Under the pieces are notes generated by a model. The model was given only the letters and a program-made list of their open reading frames with translations. It was not told the origin of the DNA and did not search any database. 64,000 nt of DNA from Cryptomeria japonica (taxonomy: Eukaryota; Streptophyta; Pinopsida; Cupressales; Cupressaceae), in contig NC_081409.1 in the NCBI RefSeq assembly GCF_030272615.1, positions 877,433,594 through 877,497,593 on the forward strand. Reading direction: 5' to 3'. This document shows positions 11,499 to 22,423 of the stretch, piece after piece. A program made the position numbers and the translations under genes. Within the stretch, counting starts at the first letter, position 1. The number at the start of each line of letters is the position of its first letter.

Positions 11499-12455
11499 TG
11501 TTGGTGGCTCCATTTTTGATGTAAACCCTAATTAGGGCAACTTTAGGGTTGTGTTGGCATGATCTTGGCCCTTGATTCAAAATGAATCTTGACCATTCAT
11601 TTCTTTTGAGGCTCTATATAAATCCCATTGCCTCTCATTTGTAAGATTGAGATTTTTGAGAATTGTCAGTATATGCTACATAATTGAATACAAATCATTG
11701 TTCGACTTGATGGTGATTTTTGTTTAAGTGTTGTATGCATTTGTGGTTCTCATTGCCTCCAAATTAGATTTAGAATTTGCTTTCAAGTATTGTTAGATTG
11801 AATGAAAGGATTTGTTGAATGCATTTGTGTGGAATTCATTTAGTCCATACTACTAGCCTTTTGCTGATTGTAAGTGTGCCTTGCACGGTCAACTGGAATT
11901 TTATGTGCACTTAACTTCAATTGTTATATGTCCATTGTTATGCATTAACTTGAATGGTATCAATGTTTGATGGTAATGATTTGAACACCTTTGCATTACA
12001 CCTTAGATGATTGCACTAAGCTTGTGTCAAAATTGTTTGATTTGATGATGATACTTTGTCTAGTAGGACTCCATTGAATCATATTCACCCTTTGCTTACA
12101 TTCTAGGCTTTAGAATAGAATTCCTAAACCTTATTCCTTTTGCTCCTTTTTTTCAGAAGTCTTTGTTAGATTAGAACCAAGAGCTTCATTGCCAAATCCT
12201 AAGTTATCAACATCCCTATTCCAAATCCGATTCATGAGAAGTCTACATATTGAACAATTTTGTAAGCCGCCGAATGAAAACAACATTATCACATCAAGCC
12301 TTTGAGTTACCCACATGTCAAAAATTGATCGTAGAAACCTTGGAATCATTTTAGTAGATCAATCCTTCAGCATCTGAGGTGATTTTGTTCAAGAGAGGGT
12401 AAAATACTTTGGTATTTTATTATGTGTTCGTATGTGCGTAAAATACACATCAACA
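11499..12455 (+). mobile_element. LTR following the decayed 8290 ORF (957 bp)
   Basis: It starts TGTTGGTGGC and ends ACACATCAACA, giving TGTTG...CAACA inverted ends. A TATA box (TATATAAAT, 11615-11623) lies on the plus strand. The partner LTR is not in the window, and no clear polypurine tract precedes it. An alternative start near 11469 with end at 12453 (TGATG...CATCA) is possible, so the edges are provisional. Confidence 0.55.
11615..11623 (+). promoter_or_regulatory. TATA box in the 11499-12455 LTR
   Basis: TATATAAAT preceded by GGCTC, about 115 bp inside the LTR. Confidence 0.5.
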
Positions 12456-12527
12456 CTTCCCAACATGGGCTGTTCGCCACATTGAAAGGTAAATTATTAG
12501 AGTACCAAAAATTTGGTGCTACCATCC
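12456..12527 (-). pseudogene. hAT-like transposase fragment, part 2 (downstream of the copia insertion)
   Basis: The minus strand reads MVAPNFWYSNNLPFNVANSP, which resembles the FWYDANIPFNAANSP-type segment of plant BED/DUF659 hAT-derived transposases. It continues the fragment at 15535-14965: the gag-only copia element interrupts between the two, with the TSD CATCC on both sides. It ends where the LTR at 11499-12455 begins. Confidence 0.7.
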
Positions 12528-12711
12528 TATTAGAATAATATTAGATTATTTACCTTATAATGGTCATTTAGGAATATTTAGTCTTTTAGATAGTTTCTAA
12601 ATTTCCCAGTTAGTTGTTTTAGAATGTTTTTGTTTTCTTTCTTAGTTATTTCTCTATATAAGGAGACTTCGTTTCCATTTGTAGTCATAAAATAAATAGA
12701 TTATCATTTCA
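12528..12711 (+). mobile_element. 5' LTR of gag-only copia element
   Basis: 184 bp from TATTAGAATAATATTAG to ATTATCATTTCA. The expected TG start has become TA. It contains the TATA box CTATATAAGG near 12652-12661. Confidence 0.92.
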
Positions 12712-12723
12712 TGGTATCAGAGC
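12712..12723 (+). other. Primer-binding site, initiator tRNA-Met
   Basis: TGGTATCAGAGC immediately follows the LTR. It is the standard copia primer-binding site, complementary to the 3' end of initiator methionine tRNA. Confidence 0.92.
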
Positions 12724-13867
12724 AAAACCTTTCTTCGGCGAATTTTTGAAATTTGTGCTCTTTACTTGGATTCTTTTCAAAAGTTTTTTGATCGTATTTT
12801 TAGGAAAAAAAGTGGGCATTTTTTCCAGAAGTTTTTTCTCGAGTTGGTAGGATTTTTACCTGTTTTTCACGCACAAAGGGCTCAGGATTTTTCCAGAAAT
12901 TGTTCAAAAATCATGGGTCTGATTTTTTCGTGGGTTTTAAAGGCTATTTTTCATGATTTGGGTTTCAGGGGTGATTTTTTTGCAGTGACTGGGTATGTTC
13001 CGTGTTTGAGTTTTTCAGCCCTCCATGGGCATGTGACGAAATTCACGTTTTTCTCTGCTGGTTTTTCTGTGTTGCAACCCACGTGACGTTTGGGTTTCTG
13101 CTGTGCCAATTTGACCTCGTTTTTTCTTTCACCACGGATTTTTCGCGACTCCTTTTAGCGAATTGCGCGAGTTTGTGGGTGCTATTCTGTTCTTTGCGTT
13201 TTTCTTCCGCATGATTTTCTAAGTGTGCGAGGGTTTCATTTTTCATTGCAATTTTTTGTTGGTCGGGTCTTCTTTCTGTGACAAGGGTTTTCTCCTGCCT
13301 CCCATGTGCCTGGGCGACTTTTCTGGTCATATTTTTTGTCATTTTGTCTTTGCTTGACATCTTTTTGCTCTCGTAGTCTCATTTTTTCAAAAAAACCTGC
13401 GATCTTTTTTGAGGTTTTTTGGGTTTTCGAGTTTTTTGCACTATTGTTGGGAAAAATCGTGGGTTTCTAAGTCTAAGGAGGGTTTGTAGATTGTTTTGCC
13501 CTGCAACAAGATTGTGTTTGCCCCCTAAAAGCATTTTTGTTGGTCTCTGCAACGCTTTTTTTCTACTTGGGTTTTCCAGATGCAAAGTTAGAGTTTTATC
13601 GATTTGGGTGGTTCTAATTTTAGACTGATTTTTTTGTATGAAAAATCAGGGATTTCTAAATTTGTGCTAGGTGTACCAGTTTTTTTATGAAAACTGAAGA
13701 ATATAATATGTTTAAAAAAAAAAGGGTTTTACACTTTTTCCTAAAAGAATGAAGTTTTGTATTCTGTGCAAATTTGTCTTGGGATTCATGCTAGAATTTT
13801 TTTTGACTGATCAGATTTTGAAGTTTGCATTTGACCTCGTTATTTCGTGCATAAGAAAACGAGAGGG
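12724..13867 (+). other. T-rich leader of the gag-only copia element
   Basis: About 1.1 kb of thymine-rich sequence between the primer-binding site and the gag ATG. Open frames in it (such as 12766-13086) are Phe-rich by composition and have no domain. Confidence 0.6.
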
Positions 13868-14717
13868 ATGGCATTGTTGACCAACACCTTGTTGGAGGCC
13901 AATCAGCGGTTCAACGACTAGAACTACAATACCTGGAAGTAGAGGATGCTCTCGATTTTTGAGTACCAGTGTCTCGATCAGATTGCTTTGGGTACGTATA
14001 CTCGTCCTATAGTGGTGAGCAAAGACCAGGACAAGTTTGATGAACGTAATAAAGAAGTGGTTATGTTGTTGAAATTATCAATCACCAACAAAACGCTTCT
14101 AGAGGTGCCAATTGGCAAGACAACTGCGGAGATATGGACACATCCGAAAGATCTTCATGAGACGTCAGACAAGAGCCAAGCGTTTTTTCTGAAGAACATG
14201 TTTTCAATGATGATGAATGAGAAGATGTCTCTGTAGGAGCATCTTATAAAGATCAAGGATATATGTGATCAACTGGTGGCCATTGGTCGCAAGATGGAAG
14301 AGGAGGACATGGTAGTGATTACATTGAAGAGTCTACTACGCTCCTATGAACACTTTATTGAGACGCTCAACATTACCTCCACTAATGTTGACTTGACGTT
14401 TGAAGAGTTGTGCACTAAGCTATTGTAGCAAGTTCGGTGGAGACAACAATTTGGTAGCAATAGTGACATGGTCAGTATGGAACAGATGTTTACTGCCAAG
14501 GATAAAGGCAAAGATGAGTCCACTCAATAGAAAGGAGAGTGCACATCTGAGAACGGTTCCAAGAAGAATTTCACCTATCACTATTGTGGGAAGCTTGGTC
14601 ATATCTAGAGGTTCTGCAGAAAGTGGTTGGCTGATTAGAAGACCAACTAGGGAGTCTCAACAGTAGGCTCATGTTGCAGAACATTCTGAAGAGGAGTTAG
14701 CCTTCTCTGCGTTTTAA
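13868..14717 (+). pseudogene. Copia gag with nine TAG stops
   Basis: Gag packages the element RNA. The ATG at 13868 opens MALLTNTLLEANQRF, followed by the copia gag (UBN2-type) pattern NYNTWK, then ICDQLVAIGRKMEEED and TLKSLLRSYEHFIETL. A zinc knuckle has lost its first Cys (YHYCGKLGHI, then RFC). The frame is intact to the terminal TAA at 14715-14717 apart from TAG codons at 13919, 13940, 14234, 14426, 14528, 14606, 14636, 14648 and 14664, and one extra G near 14651. No premature TGA or TAA occurs in the frame. Several sites read well as Gln (GHI-x-RFC, LAD-x-KTN-x-ESQQ), so CAG to TAG decay is likely. Confidence 0.88.
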
Positions 14718-14763
14718 AGATTTTGTCTTGTGTAGGGTGGTTAGTTAATAAATTGACCATTAT

Positions 14764-14771
14764 GGGGAGGG
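14764..14771 (+). other. Polypurine tract of the gag-only copia element
   Basis: GGGGAGGG directly abuts the 3' LTR at 14772, where plus-strand priming is expected. Confidence 0.85.
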
Positions 14772-14964
14772 TATTAGAATAATATTAGATTGTTTACCTT
14801 ATAATGGTCATTTATGCCATTTAGGAATATTTAGTCTTTTATATAGTTTCTAAATTTACCAGTTAGTTGTTTTAGAATGTTTCTGTTTTCTTTCTTAGTT
14901 ATTTCACTATATAAGGAGACTTCGTCTCCATTTGTAATCATTCAATAAATAGACTATCATTTCA
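14772..14964 (+). mobile_element. 3' LTR of gag-only copia element
   Basis: 193 bp, collinear with 12528-12711 except for a 9-bp insertion (ATGCCATTT-like duplication) near 14811 and about ten substitutions (roughly 5 percent). It is followed by the target duplication CATCC. Confidence 0.92.
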
Positions 14965-15535
14965 CATCCTAGCTTCATGATGTTTTTCTATATTCCATCC
15001 CCTACCTTCAAGTGAAGGTTGTGCTCCTGGAACGTTGCGTGGAAGAAAGTAATTCGGTCCTGATGGAGGAATTTGGCTAGCACTAGGAGTAGAAAAAAAA
15101 CCCTTAGGACTCTTACCACAAGAAGAATGTGGTTGACGGATGCTTGGACTTGAGCTACCAAGGGAATCAATGGCATAGAAGTGGATACATTCTGATTCAT
15201 TGCTGCTGCTAGTGTGTCCTTAATCTTTTGTCTTTCTTCTTTTTTCAACTCATAATTAGTAGGAAGGGCCTTCATCTCACTAACCATCATTGGAGTCAAT
15301 GCAGGGCATATGTCCACATTTTGTCTAGGTATTTTGGCAATGCAATATGTTAATCAATGCAATTGACCTCTCCCTTTGTCATCCATTTATTGCATTCAGT
15401 GCAAGTGACATCTCCCTTCTTTTTTCCTAGTATCCCATACTTCCATGCAGGGTCTTTTCTATATGGCCTTGAAGTTGACATTGTTGTTTGAGCATGTAAA
15501 AATAAACAAAAAATCAGAAAAAAAAGGATAATCAA
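14965..15535 (-). pseudogene. BED-finger hAT-like transposase relic, N-terminal part
   Basis: Reading leftward from about 15535, MSTSRPYRKDPAWKYG leads into a BED-type zinc finger (VTCTECNKWMTKGEVN, then HIA). Next come ICPALTPMMVSEMKA, a Lys/Glu-rich linker, and a Ser/Pro stretch with PRNVPGAQPSLEGRGW, the order seen in plant BED/DUF659 hAT-derived transposases. There is an in-frame TAA near 15350 and at least two frameshifts. The frame reaches the copia insertion at 14969 and resumes at 12527. Confidence 0.75.
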
Positions 15536-16690
15536 TCATTTGAATTTTTTTAAAATTTTTTTTAAAAACAAGCTAAAAATACTAGGAAATAGATAAAGAA
15601 GGGAAATGGAAATTTTTTGCCAGCATTTCCCCCTAATTTTCAAGATTTTTCAGATTTTCAATCGAAGAAAACCAAAAAAAAAGAGAAGAAAAATCACTTG
15701 GCTTTATTTCGATCTCGTGTGCTCCTATTCTCCTCTTCTTCCAACCCTATTTCAATATGCAGACTTGTTTTTGGCAACCAAGAGCAAAGAAATGAATAAA
15801 AAATAAAAATAAAAACCAATTTTTATGTTTGTTGGGTGTGTATATTCACTGTCTAGAGTCTTGAGTTAGGACTCGTGAGTCCGACTCCAAAACTTGTGCA
15901 AGTCCCTCCCCAAGACTCGACAAGTCCCTAACTAGACTTGCTAAGCCACAACCTGCAAGTTCGTGGCTATGGGACTCAACAAGCTCTGGGACTCACGAGT
16001 CCCCCAAGTTTTGGTGAGTTTTGGAAGAGTCCACAATCTATGGTCTTAAGTATTTCCTAGAACAACAAAAATAGTTCACCAAATTATTAGGCCATGATTA
16101 TGAAGTCATTTCCAAAAGGGGGAAGGGGAATATGGTGGCAGATTTTCCATTTTCAAAATTTGAAGACTAGGAGACTAGGAGACTAGGAGACACTATGTGC
16201 CTTAATGATACTGACTCCACATTGGTTGTAGGAGGTCCAACAAGAGTAATAGTGGGATGCACCAATTCAATAACTTATTCATTAGCTAGTAACCATTCCC
16301 ACCACTAAGCTTGGTTTTGGTTTCACTTGGGATGGCCAATACTTGAGTTATAAATGGTGATTTCTACTTATTACAAATATTGCTCTTTAGGACAGGTTGT
16401 TACAAGCACAATTTGCATATTGAGACTCGACTTGATAGGAAAAATATTTTTTGACTCGGCGAAAATTGGGCAAAAACTTCACAAAGCTCAACAACCTAAA
16501 AAACTTTTGAAATCTAAAACCCAATGAAACTTGCAAAACTTGGCAAAAATATGACATGTACAAGTTTCTCCTCAAATCAGTTCTTGTCACATGTTTGACA
16601 CTTGGACTTTCCAAAACTAATCCCCTACAACTTGTGAGTTAAACTTGCAAAAACTTGTGTAGCAAAAAAAAAATATTTTTTTTTGTTAGT
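15536..16690. repeat. Region of dispersed GACTCG/CAAGTC words, probable hAT subterminal repeats
   Basis: Between about 15850 and 16040, and again 16425-16660, short words (ACTCGTGAGTC, GACTCG, ACTTGCAAA and reverse complements) recur in both orientations. hAT elements often carry such short motifs near their termini for transposase binding, and this lies just upstream of the BED-finger relic. The outer terminal inverted repeat was not identified. A short GGAGACTA triplicate sits at 16166-16190. Confidence 0.45.
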
Positions 16691-16699
16691 AGTTCAAGT

Positions 16700-17470
16700 A
16701 TGCTTATAGGAATTATATGCTCCCTTGCATAAGGCATTTGGGCTTCTCACTCATGTATAGTTAAACAAGAACAAAATAAATCTTCTTCTTGGCTGGTATG
16801 AAAAATGATGTCGAAAAACTTGTTGTAGAATGTGATATGTGCTTGCATCACAAAGGAAAAATTGTCAAGACATTGGGCATTCCATAGCAATTGCCAAATT
16901 CGAGTGTAGTATGTACAAACATTTCCATGGGCTTTATTGAGGGATTGTCTAAGTTAGGTAGTGAATTGGTCATTTTTATGGTGGTTGATTGTTTCTTGAA
17001 GCCCATTCTGTTCATTGGTTGATCTTTATAAAGTCCCCACTTTTGCTCCAGTCTTCCTTGATCAAGTCTTTCGCCTCAATGGCATGTCCACTTACATTGT
17101 GTGTGACCATGACCCTTTTTTCATTAGTAACTTTTGGTAGGAGCTGTTCAAACTGCAAGGAACACATCTGAAAATGAGCTCATTATATCACTTGCAAATT
17201 GATGGTCAGATAGATAGTAAATAAAATCTTGGAGATTTATGTACGTTGCTTTCCTTTGAAACAACACTTATTGGGTTAATTGGCTACACCTTGTAGATTG
17301 GTGGGACAACATCTCTTATTAGTCCTCCACCATGATGATGCCATATGAAGTTGTGTATAGCCAACCTTTGCCATCTCTCACATCCTATCTTCTAGGTTGT
17401 TGATTCAACTCTTAGCTATTGGGAATATCTCCATTAAACTCTCATGGATAACTTGGCATTGTCTTAGAAT
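16700..17470 (+). pseudogene. Ty3/gypsy integrase relic
   Basis: Across several frames the plus strand reads a gypsy integrase: FFLAGMKNDVEKLV, CDMCLHHKG (Cys pair of the HHCC finger), ISMGFIEGLSKL, MVVDCF (first Asp), VFLDQVFRLNGMSTYIVCDH (second Asp), FWQELFKLQGTHLKMSSLYH, then DGQID where DGQTE is usual, so the catalytic Glu is replaced by Asp. The downstream region (PLPSLT) is also typical. Many frameshifts and stops are present. RT is absent on the left. Confidence 0.75.
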
Positions 17471-18970
17471 TCTATGAAACAAAACATAGATAAACTCGAC
17501 ATGCATTTGTAGAACACTAAACTACTACTGAGAGGGGGTGTGGGAGGGGGGAGGGGGTTGAATCAGTAGTAGACTTAACACTTTAATAATATTCAATTCA
17601 AAAACTTTTATTTACTTCAAAATGAATTTTGAAAGATGTAGCAACTGAAACTGAAAGTGGTGCAACAACAAGAACACAAAACACAAGATTTTTACGTGGA
17701 AATCCAATTTGGGAAAACCACTGTGAGAAACGCTGCTAGGATCTACTGTCCTAATCCAGCTTCACAATTGAAATGCTTTACAAACTTTTAGGGCACCAAC
17801 CCAAGGAATCACCAAATCCCTTCTCAATTGAGCACCAACTCAATCATTATTAGAGCACCAACTTTAGAATTAATAGAAGTAATTGTCACTTTAGAATCAA
17901 ATATACAAACTTATTTTGATAATCTGAAACATAAGTGAATTCTACGAATAAACTGAAAGTAAAAACACACTGAAAATCTGAAATTGACTTTTATGCCAAA
18001 TATCTGTAAGTATCTGTAAGAAAATGGTCTGAGAGTGTCTCTATATATTTGTAAAGTGATATTCTGAAAACACTTATCAAAAAACCTCTGTATCTCTGCA
18101 AGTCAAATTCAGAATGAGAAAAAAAATTTGAAAGTTATTGCCAAACTCCTATGATCCTGTCTCAATGCTGTCAGAATAGATGTCAACTGCACTTTTATCA
18201 ATCTGTCACTGTCATGTATAAGAACTAATAACAATTCTGAATTATTAAATAATGAAATAATTCAAAATAATATAGTGATACGGTCTCACCAAGTAGTCTG
18301 CAGGATATACATATGTTCCACGAACTATATTCTTCTCATTTGTGCTGTAATCACTTTGTTCCAGTTCTTTCAATTTATATTTTTTCCTTACAAAAAATGT
18401 CTTAGGCAATCCCCAAGAATTTCCAGAAAAAACACGTACTCTCCGCACCCTTTGAATTCCAAAGAATAAAATATTTAAAGCTTTTTCTTTCAATAGAAAG
18501 AGAGGTTTGTATCGGTTAAAGTAGTTAGAGGTTGGTAAGAAGTTAATCCAACCGTAGTCTTTAAGTTATTCTTTAACCGAAACCCATTTTAAACTTCTTT
18601 TACTTTATTACTTTATTAAAGCAACAAGTTTGTTATCTTCTCTCAACTGAATCCAACTTCTCATAACTAAATACAAACTTTAAAGAAGGCTGTGATAAAG
18701 AAACCAGAATGCATTGTAGAATAAAGCATCACACTGTCTCTCTTTCTGCAATCCAAATTTAACCACTGGTAAATTTTTCCTTCAAAGCCCCGAAATGCAC
18801 TTTCACCAAAAAATAGGCGAATTTATACTCAAACTTCATGGAAACAGCTTCCTGGACTCAATGGTGAGGTCGAAATCTCTGTAAGATGCCCCCAAAATGC
18901 GCATCTCCTCAGATCCGAAAAATGAATGCTCTAAAATGTCTCCAAAAAGACTACTCAATGAAGCCCTAAT
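17471..18970. other. Retrotransposon-derived non-coding sequence
   Basis: Contains a G-run followed by TTGAATCAGTAGTAGAC (17525-17565) and a TTTTACGTGGAAATCC segment (17691-17706). I associate both with LTR or leader sequence of plant LTR retrotransposons, but I could not define an LTR. Bases 18500-18970 are the leader of the minus-strand copia element whose primer-binding site is at 18983-18971. No coding sequence seen. Confidence 0.4.
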
Positions 18971-18983
18971 GGCTTTGATACCA
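18971..18983 (-). other. Primer-binding site (initiator tRNA-Met) of a minus-strand copia element
   Basis: The minus strand reads TGGTATCAAAGCC directly after the LTR end TTTTACA, the standard iMet primer-binding site. Confidence 0.8.
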
Positions 18984-19419
18984 TGTAAAATTTGTTAAAA
19001 ATAGCCAAGATCAAAAGCTCAATGAATAGCACAATAAGAGAGACAATATATTGATAAGAATAAACTGTATTCTAATCAAGATGCAAAATATTGATCAACT
19101 GGATCATCAAAAATTACATGCAATGTAGATGAGCTTGCTTATAAAGGCAAGACCATATGGATATGTGAGCACACAATCATGACATGTGGCTCAATGAGAA
19201 ACAAGGGTAGGTAGGAGAAATAATAAATATTCCACAAGAGGTGGATCACCCACTGAAGGTGGAATGTAACAACAAGATAAGACCACAAAGGGTGGAATTT
19301 TTTTTACAAACAACTTCCCTATGTGCACACTTCCCTATGTGTTTCATATGCAAACTACTATGAAATGCATTACCTTAAATCAACTTAAGTGTAATTATGA
19401 GGCATAATTTACACCAACA
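18984..19419 (-). mobile_element. Copia-type LTR (436 bp), minus strand
   Basis: Plus-strand edges are TGTAAAATTTG and TTTACACCAACA; on the minus strand it starts TGTTGGTGTAAATTATG. It lies immediately outside a primer-binding site, so it is a 5' LTR. A TATA box (minus CTTTATAAGC) is at 19146-19138. The 3' LTR and pol were not found in the window. Confidence 0.7.
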
Positions 19420-19432
19420 ATGAGGCATCAAA

Positions 19433-19512
19433 CCCACTAAACATTTAATAGCCCATCACTTAGAATAGCACACCCACTAAGCATTTAATAGCTCATCACT
19501 TAGAATAGCATG
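19433..19512. repeat. 40-bp tandem duplication
   Basis: Two units (19433-19472, 19473-19512), each starting CCCACTAA and containing CATCACTTAGAATAGCA, differ at a few positions. A partial third start (CCCACTA) follows. Confidence 0.85.
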
Positions 19513-20148
19513 CCCACTATCCCTGTCTTTGGCGACAAAAGCAATGAATCGGGTCGTGATGGTTTGGAGACATTTGATTGGCCAGAGAAGGTGATGGGGC
19601 ATCACCTCAGCATGTTAGGCGCCATGTGGACTCAGTGACTCATCATGAGGAATATTCCATTTTGACTGATTGTGATGGAGTATATTCCCAAATTGCATCA
19701 TTTGGACCAAGGTTCTAACTTTGATCAATTCTTTTGAAATTATCCTTGATCATTTTCTCCTTTCCATGTACATGGGTTTGGGAATTCACTTTCCTGGAAT
19801 ATCTTTCCTTATCGACGACTGCCATTCCTTGAGTCTTTTCCTTTTGACTTTGATGTTGGATTTTGGGAGGAAATTCTAGATGTCGTAAATTCTTCTTCTC
19901 ACTTGCAATTGAACTTTGGATTCATGGGGTCTAGAACTAGATTGCCTTGAAGCCTAAATGATTGGAGTTTGAATGTTCTCCTCAATGTTTGGAATTGGAA
20001 TTCTTGCTCGTTCTTTCCTGACTGGGATCTTGGATTTCTCAAGGATGCCCAGGAGTCTCCCATAGCCCTAACTTAGAAATTCAAACCCTAAGCAAAAACG
20101 GTGGGGAAAATTGTGAAAATGGACCTCATTGGAATTGTCACTCCAATA
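19513..20148. other. Unassigned sequence
   Basis: No open frame of note, no recognisable protein and no terminal repeats seen in this stretch. Confidence 0.4.
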
Positions 20149-20539
20149 CTAAGTCACAAGATATGGCGATTTTCATGGATGAGGTTCGAATTTAATCGAA
20201 TTTCAAACTTCTATAAAAAAAATCGAATTTAATCGAATTTCCTCTATAAAGTACTGCTATCTGCCTCTAAACAAAACTCAGCTGGTCGTGGGTATTCTTT
20301 GTATATGTTTTGTATCTATTGGGTCATGGGTGTCTGCAACTGCTGGGTTGCCCTCGGATTTTCTCCAACAAGGGTCGCTATTCTGATAATTTATTAGAAG
20401 TATACATATATTTAAAAATAAACAAAATTATAGAAGACGAATTTTATCCGATTTTTTTTTTTGAATTTTTCCCTTGTCGAATTTCATCCGAATTTCATGG
20501 CTGTCGAATTCGAATTCGAATTCGAACCTTGTGACTATA
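20149..20539. mobile_element. Second, diverged member of the TTCGAA-rich hAT-type MITE family
   Basis: The left end CTAAGTCACAAG and the right end CCTTGTGACT (reverse complement AGTCACAAGG) resemble the terminal repeats of the 23727-24700 element. In the left arm, 22 bases seem inserted between AGTCACAAG and GGTTCGAA. Inside are repeated CGAATTTAATCGAATTT words. A run of three GAATTC units near the right end is joined to CATGGCTGTCGAA, which matches CGACAGCTTTGAAATTCG in the other copy. No clear 8-bp target duplication remains. Confidence 0.55.
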
Positions 20540-22423
20540 ACAGAATAATATTGTGTTATTTTTTGCAACAATGATATTTATATTCATTTTACTTTTTGTG
20601 GATAGTGCAATTTGAATCACTAATTTCAGTATGCATTTTCTTATTGCAGGCCATCATTGGTTGTTGCACACAGATTCAAATGCCTATTAACTTGCAGGAG
20701 TGTGCAAATGTATCTATAGTTGGTCATTATATTTTTGATCCAGACTGCAAGAATTTACAAAACGACACATAGAACTGATAATAAAATAGTAGTACCTAAT
20801 AACAGTAAAGAGGGATTAAAGATACACAAATTTGTCCATCACTTACATTGGATGTGATCAGAATGGTCTGTGGAATAAGGGAAACCTGTTGCTTAAACAG
20901 TATCAGCAGTGCAGAAATTAAACTAGCATATGGATTGAATGGTTCTGTCAGACTGTGAGCTTGCCAGTTAAGGAACTTGGATTCCAGAATTGTGTAACTT
21001 ACACAGGGAGGGGTCCATTTTGTTCCTCTGATATACACGTATGTAAATTTTGGCCATGTGCTTTTCTGCATTTCAGGTTCTTGCACTTTGATACACCATT
21101 CTTTATAGTATAGTTTAAAAACATATTGTGTAGTTGCATGACTTGTGAGTTAAATAGGCTTGGTGAGTTGCTTGCCAGAAACTTGGTGGACAAGTTTCTG
21201 GCAAATAATGGTCAGACTTTTTTGCTGTGTACTCACCAGGAAATAATTAGTTTGCTGATCCTAATTTTATTTTTTCCAACATTTTATTGAAAATCTATTT
21301 TTATTTTTATTTTCAATTTTATGTCAACAATTTTCCTAGCTATTCATTCTGTAAATTTATCTCTTATGCTTTTTAAATTTATTGTGTGAATTTATATTTA
21401 TTTTTAACTTTCTGAGTTTGAGTCCAAGTTTTAAAACTACGCTTTATAGATTTTTAAGAGAAAATATTAACTTCATCACAAATGCTAACTCAATTTTCTT
21501 TTGGCAGACAGTAATGTATGAGCCACCAGTAATGCAAGATATGTCGTCATTTTTCTTATGTCTTGGAGTTCCTTGTGTAAAGCATCAAACATTTGCAATG
21601 GTGCAAAACCTTCATGAGGCCTAATTGGATGGTTGAGCTTTCTAACCTTGCAGGTTTCCATACTCGGCCATTCTTGCTCATTCAGAAATTTGTTTTCGTT
21701 TATGGGTTAAGTAAAGTATGTGCTGTGATAATGATTGAAAGATTATATGGCATAAGAGATAAATCCTCAATGCACGGTTAAGAGTTGCTGATGTGAATAA
21801 GAATGTTTTCAGGATGTGGTTGTACTAGCAATGAATAGTGCTACTGCTATGCAGAATATAGCGTAGGAGTTGTTAAATTCTCCATATGCATCTTGTAAGC
21901 AGCTTTATTTAATTTCAATGTTGGGCACCTTCTGCTGTAAATGCATTTGTGGAGAAGCCCTTGATAACACTATGCTTTGGGCTTTCTTGATGCTTTTGAA
22001 CAATGTCTTATCTCCAGATATCTTACCAAGATTTGTTGCTTTATGTAACGTTGTAATTAATCCACACTTTTGGCAGGCAGAATGATGGTCATCCTGCGCA
22101 AAATGACAGCTGCAAGTATGGCATTAATTGCTGTATTTTCTATGTTAGTTTGCAGCTGATTTCCAAGATTATAAGTAAAAGAGCATTCTCCATTCCGAAT
22201 ACAAACTCGCCTAAATTATTCAGACATACATCAATAAATTTACGCATCCTTAGCCGGCAGTTGATGCATTGGCCTGTCATCCTCTTAGAAAGTGGTTGCA
22301 GGCAATACTCCTTGTTTTTCTATAGGACATAACTAGTATGAAGTTTCTTTATTTGTTTTCTATGTTTGGATCTTTTATTTGCTGGTTTCTGAAATTCTTA
22401 CTTTGGCTTGCAATTTTTGTATT
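20540..22423. other. Possible upstream part of the PIG-Q pseudogene, exons not resolved
   Basis: Several acceptor-like sites precede short open stretches (21509 and 22079 on plus), which could be 5' exons. None gives a protein segment I recognise. Minus-strand ORFs at 20796-21193 have no domain. Confidence 0.3.

Larger units (their letters stand above)
12528..14964 (+). mobile_element. Gag-only (non-autonomous) Ty1/copia element, complete with both LTRs
   Basis: The element is 2437 bp with LTRs at 12528-12711 (184 bp) and 14772-14964 (193 bp), a primer-binding site at 12712-12723, a leader, one gag frame, and a polypurine tract GGGGAGGG at 14764-14771. It is flanked by the 5-bp duplication CATCC (12523-12527 and 14965-14969). 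No protease, integrase, RT or RNase H is present, so mobility depended on another element. The organisation matches what is called TR-GAG. The LTRs differ by about 10 substitutions plus one 9-bp indel. Confidence 0.92.

Noticed and set aside
12766-13628. Phe-rich ORFs on plus and Lys-rich ORFs on minus
   Set aside because: Both reflect the T-rich leader of the gag-only copia element. There is no coding pattern.
13868-14717. Possible TAG recoding or readthrough gene
   Set aside because: Nine TAG codons could suggest suppression. The frame also has an extra base near 14651 and a lost zinc-knuckle Cys, and neighbouring relics use all three stops, so decay is simpler.
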